Shown here: positions 36,618 through 46,526 of the stretch, piece after piece
How the letters are laid out: every line of letters starts with the position of its first letter
Position numbering within the stretch: position 1 is the first letter of the stretch
DNA from: Cycas panzhihuaensis
Taxonomy: Eukaryota > Cycadophyta
Length of the DNA stretch: 64,000 nt
Direction of reading: 5' to 3'
Assembly (NCBI GenBank): GCA_023213395.1
Contig: CM041465.1
Span: forward strand, 49,359,741 to 49,423,740
Notes under the pieces: model-generated
Database searches by the model: none
The model's input: the letters and a program-made list of their open reading frames with translations, nothing else
Told to the model about the DNA's origin: nothing
Made by a program: the position numbers and the translations under genes

Positions 36618-39131
36618 TGTTTCCCAGCTCTTGGGAATGGACTTGCGACACATCGACACAGGTTTGTGCAGGTATATGCCTTTACTTTGCTTACTTATGA
36701 TCGCTGCAGTAATTGGGAATGGTTTGATTGACATGTGCCTGTCCATATGCACCTGTTTGATTGCTTGTTCATTATGCATGTGCCTAACGGCACCTTTTAG
36801 CCTATGACGACTCACAATGGGGCATTCATCGGTACCGCGACACCTGTATGGCGACAACCACCCACGACGTCTCCATGGTCTTTCGGATGCTTTTGCCACT
36901 GTTTATGCGTGTTACTGCGTCGCTTATGTTGCAAACCCTTTCTAAGCTGGTTTAACCCTTAGTTAGGTCTTTTGCACCGTTTGAGTACATGCCCATGACC
37001 TAAACCGCTCTTGACTAATGTATTTTGAGTTTAACTTATGATTTTACCTTAAAGACCGATTTCTTACTTTAATTTTCTGCTTTTTGGGTTTTGGTTCATC
37101 TGCAGAAACTAAGCTTGCATCACGGAGTTCCTGGGCATCGCTAAGTTTGCCGCAGACGATCGCTTAAAATTTAAAAAGAAACACGCGACGATGGCCGCGA
37201 TTTTTCATGAATCGCCGATGGCTCCCAACGGTTGGAGGTGCCCGAGGCCCCCCAACATTCACTTGCTTCACTCAAGACATAAAAACTCTTTTTTCACTCA
37301 TTTGCTTGGATGATTGAATGAATTTTTCTACTCTCTACTTCACTCTCCTCTCAAGTTTTCTTCAAAAAAGACAAGACAAACAAACAAGAACAAGAGACAC
37401 GTTTCAACAATTGTGGGACTGAGGCACCAAGGGTGCTATCATGGAGATACAGGCCATTCACGCCCCTCACGAGCTCCAATACAAGCACTCTTCCTCCTCA
37501 CACATATTGAAGGCCTCCAAGAGGATTTTGCACCAAGAAAACCATTGCAAGGAACCATTTCCATCTCACTTTCTTGCATGAGGCTCCACCACTCCTCTCT
37601 CTTGCAAGGGACATGCTACATTGCTTCATAGGCATCTCTTGGACCGCTGCTCCAAGTTGCCAAGTGCTCACATGCACTCCTCCTTCATCATTTGAGGTAT
37701 TTGGTGTCATTTCTTTGGTGTTTTTGCTTGTTTTTTTTTGTATTATTTCACTTGCAACTCTTTGCTTCCTTTTATATATGCACTTTCTTGGTTTCCCCTT
37801 AGCCGGTTGATGCAAGGAACCATAGTATTTGTGGCTTATTAGAGTGTCACCGGAGGATAGGCTTAGTTTCCCATTCTTTTCTTCCACTCACCCTTCTTCT
37901 CCCATCCTTCTCTTTCGCCATTTCTTGGGCAAACCCAAGATAAAGGGTTACACGAGGGTTTGAGGGAGATTAGGCGGGTCCGTCCCCATTGCCGCCCCTA
38001 CTCCCCAAGGGTTCCGTCCCTTTCCTCTCCCCTTTATTTCCGCTTTGCTTAAGAAGTAGGGCTAGAGAGGCTTTGAGAATCGGTTGAGTGTTTACCTTGG
38101 CATATGCTACCCGTTGCTCCATGATCTTTTGTCGCATGCTAGCATCGTTTCCCTTACATCCTGTGGAGACCTCTCGTGGGTGAGTTAGCCATCCCGAGGC
38201 TATACTCAACCCCATTTGGGGTGCGTTTGTGGTATGTGACCTTGGCATGCTTATCGTGTGACTTTGCTTCTTTTATTGCATGTTAGCATTTAGCCATATC
38301 TTTTTAACTTAGTTCGCTTTACTTGCAACATATATACATATATCTTTTGGCATCTCGTAGCCTCTCTTTCGAGAGGAAGGTATTCCGCTTATTTGCTTGC
38401 GGAGCGTTCGGGACGAGGGGCATAAGGTCGACCCATTCTTGGCCGACACTTGCTTGGTACGCTTTTTCCCTTTGTGTATGCCGCTTTGAGCTTTATTTTC
38501 CATCATTTCGGTTTAGTTAGTGCTTATTTGCTTTCGGGAGGTAAGTGATCCCCATCACCGCTTGCAACCGACGTCGCGACACGAGGAGGACGACGGGAGG
38601 AAGCGCAACTGGTGACGGACACTGCGTCTCACCAACCGCCGGATCCGGTATTCTCCGCTCACCCTTCATACTCCTTTTTCTCGCTCTTACGTTTCTTTTA
38701 CGCTTGCTTTGGTAGTTAGAGAAATATAAGGAAAAGGAAAAGAAATAACTATTTATTTTGTACTTGCTTTTTGCTCTACATTTGCTTTACGCGCTTTCTT
38801 TGCTACACCGCACACTATAGTGTCTCGAGATTCTTTGACCGATCCCCTTTAGCCGCTCTTGCACATATCTTACCTGCGACACGTTTGGTTGGTTACCCTT
38901 CGCCGCTTTCTCATTGCCTTGAGAAGTAGCGGTGAAGTTTCCTTTTCCCTTCCCGCCATCCAAGGGTAGGAGGGTCTCGCCTGCACGGCCACCGGAAGCA
39001 ACCAGCACCTTGCATCCGTGCAGCTCGGCCAAGACGGACGTCCGCGAGGTATGATCCTCGTTCTTTAGCCTATTAGCCCTGTGGTTTTGTGTCCTTCCGC
39101 CAGCGTTGGATCATTGCCCTGGAGAGCGCCA
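36618..39131 (+). repeat. G3 5' LTR
   Basis: Begins TGTTTCCCAGCTCTTGGG. The end at about 39131 is set by alignment with 3' LTR end GAGAGCGTTTCA and by ...GCGCCA. It has no gene: open frames inside it are chance. TTTATATATG at 37771-37780 is a possible TATA element (repeated in the 3' LTR near 45150), a weak inference. Confidence 0.88.
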
Positions 39132-39136
39132 CCGCG

Positions 39137-39150
39137 ACCATACTTGGGAC
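39137..39150 (+). other. G3 conserved block at the expected primer-site position
   Basis: ACCATACTTGGGAC lies 6 bp after the 5' LTR. G2 has the same block (ACCATACTAGGGAC, 35812-35826 reversed) at the equivalent place. It does not match the Met-type primer site used by all the Copia copies here. Which tRNA, if any, it would bind was not resolved. Confidence 0.45.
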
Positions 39151-39401
39151 CGCCAAGGGAGCTAAACCGCCTGCCCTTCTTGTTGGTGCTCTTGCCTTTA
39201 GGTAAGTCTGCGTTCCGTGGTCTTAGTTGGGTAAACCCCAACGTGTTTGCATTACCCTATTTCTCCTTTCGTCTCGTTCCTTCTAACGCCGCTCGTAAGG
39301 GCGTTGCATGCGACGTTTCTCGCGTCGTTTGCGAGGCTTGCCGCCGCTGTTGGAAGACCGAGCGTCTTGTCCCGTTCTATCGTCGAATCCCGATTCGACC
39401 A

Positions 39402-41217
39402 TGGAAGGTTATCCCTCCGATTGGGCTTACCGCCCCATGAGTTCGGGAACTCAGGAGTTCCCTTCGTCTGTCCCGGAATCCGCCCATGAGGGCGATGATT
39501 CCATATACTACCCAGATGACCATTTCCACCCGGATGACTCTAGGCCTTCCGCCAAGCGGATGATTCAGCCTCCCGAGACTCACCACTGGGCGAGCCTTAT
39601 GAGGGACGCCCAAGGTCCCCTACTTTTGAAGTCCCTTCGACCGTATGGCTATGAGGATACCCTCCGCCGACGCGGCCGAGGCGCTGGCAGTATTTTCGGC
39701 GGCGCCGCCAACCGCCTCCTCGATGGTTCAAGAGATCTCGCAATATGGCGTCCTCTTCGTCGCGCCGCGCCATCTACAACGACGGCGCTTCTACCCACAG
39801 ACACGTATTGTCTTGGGTCTACCCCGCCTTCCAAGGCGAGTGTTGCGCCATTGTCCCTAGTCGCGGCCCTACTTCCTCGGGACCCGCCAGAGTGTGCCGT
39901 TCCATGACTCGGGGTTAGCATACCTTGTTCTAACCAAACGCACGTGCCACCTCCGAACGTGGCACATGCGTTCCCTAAGTAGGCTTCGGGTCCCGCTAGT
40001 GCCGCCACTGCTAGCCATGTAGGACCCGCCTCCTGCATGTCCGAACCCTTGGTGGTCCTTCTTTACGTGCCCCTGTGCTACGTCACAACCTTGGGGGCAG
40101 GGCAAGGGAAACCATCTCCCTGTCTATGGAGTGGACCCGTTGCACCCATATGGGGTCGCGCCACCTACGGGTGGCCCATATGGGCAGAACCCGGTCCCTC
40201 ACCCTCCATTTCCGACACCCAGCGCGACTCCTGCTGCTGCGTCAGCACAAGGGAGCGCGCCTCCTTTCCAGAACATCTACCCGCAGACCCCCTTCCCACA
40301 AGGGGTGTTTCCTCAAGGAGGGATGGGACCGACATCCCCATCTGTTCCTTTGCCAGTTGTCGATCCTTTAGCCCAGGCAAGGACACGTCCTTTCGTGGAC
40401 TATAGGTCGACGCCCTTGTCTGTTGAGGCGTTGAGGACTAACTTACCGCCTCATCCTCCTGAAGTCCCCAAATTTGATGGGACTTCGTCGCAGGACCCAA
40501 CCGAGCATGTGCGCAGCTTTTCCATGGCGTGCATTGACTATTGGGCCTACGACCACATCTTGATGAAGCTCTTCCCGCGATCCTTGCAGGCGGCGCCTCA
40601 AGTGGTTCTACCGCCTTCCCCGCCCACTCGTTCTCCTCATCCCAGCAGCTAGTGGACGAGTTCGTCAACTATTTTGGCGTAGCGCGCCTATTCGTGAGCG
40701 GAATGGAGGCGCTTTGTCGCTCAAACAAGGCCACGATGAGATGAACCGTGACTTTGTGCGACGCTTTCACGACCTCCTTCACTCCACCAAGGCCACATTG
40801 CCTGAGGAGTTGAAGAGGGATCTGTTTGTCAATGCACTTCGTCCTGAGGTGCACGTGGAGGTCCTCAAGATGGGGGCAACCACGTGTGACTCCGCGATTT
40901 CGAGGTGTTTGGCGTTGGAGGCCATTGAGATCGGTGGACTCAAGAAACCTCCCAAGCCCTCGCAACGTCGCGAGGCGCCTCCTCCAGCGAAGGAAACCGA
41001 ACCTTCGCAGCCCGCTAGGACCACCTCTCACCCGACCGAGAGGACCCTAGATCCGCTTACCTCTGCCATTCGCTCATTCGAGCGCACGATGAAGGAGCTA
41101 AAACTCCAACCTCCTTCATCGCCTACCTCCCATAGACTGTCCAAAGAACTTCTCGGCGATGCCCCCAAAGGGGCAACACCCGATCTTCTCAAGCAAGGAG
41201 GATTGATCCTCCCTTGA
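39402..41217 (+). pseudogene. G3 gag, frameshifted as sequenced
   Basis: Starts at ATG 39402 (MEGYPSDWAYRPMSSG), followed by an acidic Asp/His section, a Pro/Gln-rich section (40131-40340), and the gag capsid domain. The capsid begins PKFDGTSSQDPTEHVRSF (about 40468), passes through SSSQQLVDEFVNYF (about 40635) and SLKQGHDEMNRDFVRRFHD (40714 on), and ends near SKELLGDAPKG. It forms the particle that packages the element RNA. At least three single- or few-base frame changes are needed to connect the pieces (about 39640, 40600, 40680), all in C/G-rich sequence. Conserved residues are otherwise kept, so some may be assembly errors rather than decay. Confidence 0.82.
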
Positions 41218-41960
41218 GAAGAGGTGGTGTTCCATCCACGGGAGTGTTTCCATGACGATGCGGCGTTGCGGGCACAACACCCACGCGACTGCCCCCCCGA
41301 GCATCGAGACCTAACCTCGATCGACTGTTCATAGAGACCCGCTCCCCAAACATGGGGAACGTGGTCGCGATGTTCAACAAAGATACGGTCGACCGGGATA
41401 GGTCCCCGATTCTCACCCCTCGCATGGTAGAGGGAAGGGTGTGCGAAGGTCATCTTCCCTTCCCGCCTCCCCCGACCGTAGTGCTCCATCACCTTCGCGG
41501 TCCCTCTACAAGGAAAGAAGGTTGTCCAATTGCTTGAGACCACTGTTATATGCCTTAACTTGGGTCCCAGCCGCTAAAGAGGCACCGGTGCCTCTTCATC
41601 CACATCTCACCTTGATCCTCCTCCCAAGCTATTCCTCCGGAGATTCCAGTAACTTCCCAAGACTATTCCGTCGACCCGGTAGATTCGACTTTAGAAGGGC
41701 GCCACCCAACCCACGTGGAAGGGTAAGCCCTTTCTATCGTTGACGAGCTCTACACCGCCGCGGAATGTCCTTGATGGACGTCTTGAGAAGCCGCCCGAGC
41801 AACGTGCTCTTCTTCTTGAAGCTCTTGGCCAACAAGACGCTTCCATCCATGCGATAGGTGCTACCTCCCATGGGCCACTGTCATCTCATTTGATCCTGGG
41901 ATCTCCCATCTCCCAAGAAGCGGGAGAAGCTCTTGCATTACCCGCTCGTCATTACCATTG
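41218..41960 (+). other. G3 gag-protease spacer
   Basis: Frames are short and mixed, and I recognise no domain. Pro/Ser/Arg-rich composition and the position suggest the tail of gag and the approach to protease, with more frame errors. Confidence 0.4.
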
Positions 41961-41969
41961 ACACTCGAT

Positions 41970-42480
41970 TGTATCGTAAAGAGGACCATTGTAGATAATG
42001 GCTCCTCGGTTAATCTTATCTGCTGCGTATGCTCAAGGAGCTAGCATAGTAGCTCTTGAGTCCGTCCCTTGAAATGCCAAGGGTATGATGGGATCGAGAA
42101 GTCCCTCCGGGGGCCTCCCTATCCCTCACCTTAGGAGGGAAAACCGCTTCGCCGGGTTGTACTCGACGTCGATGTGGAGTACAACCTCTTGTTGGGCCGA
42201 CCATGGCTCGACCAGATGGGAGCAGTCTGCTCCACTCAGTGGGGGCAACTTAAATTTGTCCATGAAGGACAAGTTAAAGTTGTCGCTCGTGAGCCTATGC
42301 CGTCTCACACCTCTCATCCAGCCTGCCAGGCTGTTTTCGATGATGAAGATAGCGATCCTGAGGAGGTTACCCCTTCCGTGGGACCTTTGTTTCAGGAGAC
42401 CGACCTTCATCAGTCGAGCCCTATGCCACGTCATGAGCCAAACCTAGTTAGGTTTGCCCCTATTGGCGTAGGTGGTTACT
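41970..42480 (+). pseudogene. G3 aspartic protease
   Basis: The active-site stretch IVDNGSSVNLI lies at about 41990-42022, with the catalytic Asp present. The second hallmark of Gypsy proteases, YNLLLGRPWLDQMGAV followed by LKFVHEGQVKVV, lies at 42174-42290 in another frame. It continues with a Glu/Asp-rich tail to a stop at 42481. It would cut the gag precursor. One or more frameshifts lie between the two motifs. A cellular origin is unlikely, since G2 has the same site in the same place after gag. Confidence 0.82.
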
Positions 42481-42489
42481 GATTTAGCC

Positions 42490-42960
42490 GCCATGAGTGA
42501 TTCTGATTCGGATAGCGAGGGTTATGGGCCCTCTCCTCGACGTGTCACCCTGGTTTCGCGAGCACTTAGGGGAATATCTCGGTCAGATATTCCTGCTCTT
42601 CCTCATTCTACAGTGGCTCCCGAGCCACTGGTCCTAAACCAGCCATTTATTTTACCTCCTCGGCCTCCCGAGTGGTCCCACGTAAGCGCCCACATCCATG
42701 AGCCACTCGTGAGGCACTTCTTCTTCACGCCTAGATCCTTACCTCGGACTAAAGCCACTCTTACTTGTATGCAACCTTGCCACGCGATCCGTCGTGTGCG
42801 GTCCGTGCGCTCATCCTGTTCCGACCATAGTAAGTTTACTAGTAGGCTTAGCGACATCGGCCCTACTCTTCACACTGTCTCCTACCTGCGTGTGACTACC
42901 CCTACCTTTATGGGGCCTAGGCACACCTCTTCCTCTCCTCGTGCTCCGAAACGAGCCTAA
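42490..42960 (+). other. Open frame of unknown nature where G3 pol would be
   Basis: A 150-odd codon frame beginning AAMSDSDSDSEGYGPSP, basic and Pro-rich afterwards, ending TSSSPRAPKRA. It has no RT, RNase H or integrase residue pattern. It may be the remains of a gag-pol spacer or chance open sequence in GC-rich DNA. Its end overlaps the first hairpin unit. Confidence 0.3.
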
Positions 42961-43195
42961 ACTACCATTTTAAATTGTTCCCATTCCTCCCAACCACGGG
43001 TGGAATGGCAATTTAAGATGGATTCTTCTCAAACGAGCCTAAATTACCATCTCAAATTGTTCTCATTCTCCCCAACCATGGGTTGAATGGCAATTTAAGA
43101 TGGATCCTTGCTCTGAAATGAGCTTAAACTTCCATTTTGAACTGTCTCCATTCTCCCCAACTACGGTGGGATGGCGGTTTGAGGTGGATTTCTCT
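42947..43195 (+). repeat. Three tandem units of about 83 bp, each an inverted repeat
   Basis: Units start at about 42947, 43031 and 43114 with (A)ACGAGCCTAAA or ATGAGCTTAAA. In each, CCATYTYRAAYTG near the start pairs with the reverse complement near the end (e.g. GGCAATTTAAGATGG), with a loop centred on CCCAACCAYGGG-like sequence. Stems are at 42965-43021, 43047-43103 and 43131-43188. Changes in one arm are often not matched in the other, so it is drifting. Confidence 0.85.
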
Positions 43196-44006
43196 TGATT
43201 TGCTTCGGTTCCTCCTGGAACCCGTTCCGTGCACTCTTGGGAACCTTTGTCCTCCTACTTGGGCATCCCCAACTAGATTTACTACTGGGAGTATCGTTAC
43301 TCCCTTCCGTGCTTGTTGTTTCCTTCGCATATTCCGCTATGCTCCCATGTGGACGTGCATGTCGCCTATCCTCTAACCTCACACCTCTCGATCACCCTCG
43401 GTTACGGTGGTTGTGTGTGCCCTCGTTAGACGATGGCCATACATGGAAGGAAACACATGCATATTACAACAAAATATTTACAACAAATATCTACAACGAA
43501 AACTCAGATATTTACAAAACTTTACAACAAAACATATACATTTACATATTCACATACTTGCATATTTTCATATTTACGTTTACAACATACAAAATATTCA
43601 TTTACAAAATAAATCATACATGCTACCTCTACCATACATGGCACACCATTTCATGTGGAGGCTTGTCTGGCCAGCCCGTGCCCAAGTCTCCGGTTGCTGT
43701 CGGTTAGATATGCTTGCCCTGTTTGCTGGATGCCCTGCTACTTCATATTGCACCTTGTAGCGGGCATCCTGCTCTTCTTGCTACTTCGCCGTTTACGCCG
43801 ATGTTTAGACGACGCGTAGGCAGCCCCTACGTTGTCCTCGTCTCTGTCGCCCTTGTCCACGCGTCCCGCCACGACACTTGCCCGCACCCTTGGACCACGT
43901 GCTGCCCTTTATTGTTTATATGTATATGCATGTGCTACTCATGTTTCTTGGTTGTGATTCGCCATCACATTACGCTCTCGGCGGTGAGGCTCACGCCAAG
44001 GGGTAG
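43196..44006 (+). other. G3 3' untranslated region
   Basis: Non-coding. 43460-43620 is an A+T-rich island of repeated 'ttacaacaaa' and 'atatttac' phrases in an otherwise GC-rich element. The region ends CCAAGGGGTAG (about 43996-44006), the likely polypurine tract directly before the 3' LTR. Confidence 0.65.
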
Positions 44007-46521
44007 TGTTTCCACTCTTGGGAATGGACTTGCGACACATCGACTGTGTTTGTGCAGGTATATGCCTTTACTTTGCTTACTTATGATCGCCGCAGTAATT
44101 GGGAATGGTTTGATTGACATGTGCCTGTCCATATGCACCTGTTTGATTGCTTGTTCATTATGCATGCCTAATCCACCTTTTAGCCTATGACGACTCACAC
44201 GGGCATTCATCGTGAATCGACACCCGTATGGCGTACAACCACCCACGACGTCTCCATGGTCTTTCGGGATGCTTTTGCCAGCCTGTTTATGCGTGTTACC
44301 GCGTGCCGCTTATGTTGCAAACCCTTTCTAAGCCTGGTTTAACCCTTAGTTAGGTCTTTTTGCACCGCTTGAGTACATGCCCGTGACCTAAAACTGCTCT
44401 TGACTAATGTATTTTGAGTTTAATTTATGATTTTACCTTAAAGACCTGATTTCTTACTTTAATTTTCTTTTTTGTTTTGTTTCGTCACAGAAACTAAAGC
44501 GATCATGGAGTTCCGTGCCAGACCGCTAAGTTTGCCGCAGACGATCGCTTAAAATTTAAAAAGAAACACGCGACAGTGGCCGCGATTTTCATGAATCCGC
44601 CAGTGGCTCCCAACGGTTGGAGGCGCCCGAGGCCCCCCAACGTTCACTTGCTTCACTCAAAACATAAAAACTCTTTTTTCACTCATTTGCCGGATGATTG
44701 AATGAATTTTTCTACTCTCTACTTCACTCTCCTCTCAAGTTTTCTTCACAAAAGACAAGACAAACAAACAAGAACAAGAGACACCTTTCAACATTGTGGG
44801 ACCTGAGGCACCAAGGGCTGCTATTGTTGGAGATACAGGCCATCACGCCCCTCACGAGCTCCAATACAAGCACTCTTCCTCCTCACACATATTGAAGGCC
44901 TCCAAGAGGATTTTGCACCAAGAAAACCATTGCAAGGAACCATTTCCATCTCACTTTCTTGCATGAGGCTCCACCACTCCTCTCTCTTGCAAGGGACATG
45001 CTACATTGCTTCATAGGCATCTCTTGGACCGCTCCAAGTTGCCAAGTGCTCACATGCACTCCTCCTTCATCATTTGAGGTATTTGGTGTCATTTCTTTGG
45101 TGTTTTGCTTGTTTTTTTTGTATTATTTCACTTGCAACTCTTTGCTTCCTTTTATATATGCACTTTCTTGGTTTCCCCTTAGTATTGATGCAAGGAACCA
45201 TAGTATTTGTGGCTTATTAGAGTGTCACCCGAGGATAGGCTTAGTTTCCCATTCTTTTCTTCCACTCACCCTTCTTCTCCCATCCTTCTCTTCGCCATTT
45301 CTTGGGCAAACCCAAGATAAAGGGTTACACGAGGGTTTGAGGGAGATTAGGCGGTTCCGTCCCCATTGCCGCCCCTACTCCCCAAGGGTTCCGTCCCTTT
45401 TCCTCTCCCCTTTATTTCCGCTTTTGCTTAAGAAGTAGGGCTAGAGAGGCTTCGGAGAATCGGTTGAGTGTTTACCTTGGCATATGCTACCCGTTGCTCC
45501 ATGATCTTTTTGTCGCATGCTAGCATCGCTTCCCTTACATCCTGTGGAGACCTCTCGTGGGTGAGTTAGCCATCCCGAGGCTATACTCAACCCCATTTGG
45601 GGTGCGTTGTGGTATGTGACCTTGGCATGCTTATCGTGTGACTTTGCTTCTTTTATTGCATGTTAGCATTTAGCCATATCTTTTTAACTTAGTTCGCTTT
45701 ACTTGCAACATATATACATATATCTTTTGGCATCTCGTAGCCTCTCTTTCGAGAGGAAGGTATTCCGCTTATTTGCTTGCAGGAGCGTTGGGACGAGGAC
45801 GCATAAGGTCGACCCATCACGGCCGACACTTGCTTGGTACGTTTTTCCCTTTGTGTATGCCGTTTCGAGCTTTATTTTCTGTCATTTCAGTTTAGTTAGT
45901 GCTTATTTGCTTTCGGGAGGTAAGTGATCCCCATCACCGCTAACCGACGTCGCATACGAGGAGGACGACGGGAGGAAGCGCAACCGTGACGGACACTGCG
46001 TCTCAAATCCAACCGCCGGATCCAGGTATTCTCCGCTCACCCTTCATACTCCTTTTTCTCGCTCTTACGTTTCTTTACGCTTGCTTTGGTAGTTAGAGAA
46101 ATATAAGGAAAAGGAAAAGAAATAACTATTTATTTTGTACTTGCTTTTTGCTCTACATTTGCTTTACGTGCGCTTTCTTTGCTACACCCTGCACACTATA
46201 GTGTCTGAGATTCTTTGACCGATCCCCTTTAGCCGCTCTTGCACATATCTTACCTGCGACACGTTTGGTTGGTTACCCTTCGCCGCTTTCTCATTGCCTT
46301 GAGAAGTAGCGGTAGCGATTCCTTTTCCCTTCCGGCCATCCCAAGGGTAGGAGGGTCTCGCCTGCAGCGACTGGAAGCAACCAGCACCTTGCGATCCGTG
46401 CAAGGCCTCCCACAAGACGGACGTCCCGCGAGGTATGATCCTCGTTCTTTAGCCTATTAGCCCTGTGGTTTTGTGTCCTTCCCGCTAGGCGTTGGATCAT
46501 TGCCCCGTGGAGAGCGTTTCA
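44007..46521 (+). repeat. G3 3' LTR
   Basis: 2515 bp, TGTTTCCACTCTTGGG...GAGAGCGTTTCA, followed by the AGGAC duplication. Confidence 0.9.
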
Positions 46522-46526
46522 AGGAC

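Larger units (their letters stand above)
36618..46521 (+). mobile_element. Young non-autonomous Gypsy-type element G3 (gag-protease only)
   Basis: 9.9 kb, with LTRs of 2514 and 2515 bp and a perfect 5-bp target duplication AGGAC (36613-36617, 46522-46526). The internal 4.9 kb holds gag and an aspartic protease but no reverse transcriptase, RNase H or integrase motif in any frame, so it must use enzymes of another element. This layout is known in plants as TR-GAG. It is GC-rich with many intact CpG sites, unlike everything around it, which points to recent insertion. It is inserted in the LTR of G2, its own older relative, in the opposite orientation. The LTRs share stretches of over 60 identical bases broken by short clustered disagreements. 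Confidence 0.88.

Noticed and set aside
37314-38520. Several open frames of 60-130 codons in the G3 LTRs
   Set aside because: They occur in LTR sequence, on both strands, with no known domain. They are expected by chance in GC-rich DNA, and the paired LTR breaks some of them.
42947-43195. Nested MITE copies
   Set aside because: The units are head-to-tail with no target duplications between them, so tandem amplification inside G3 is simpler.
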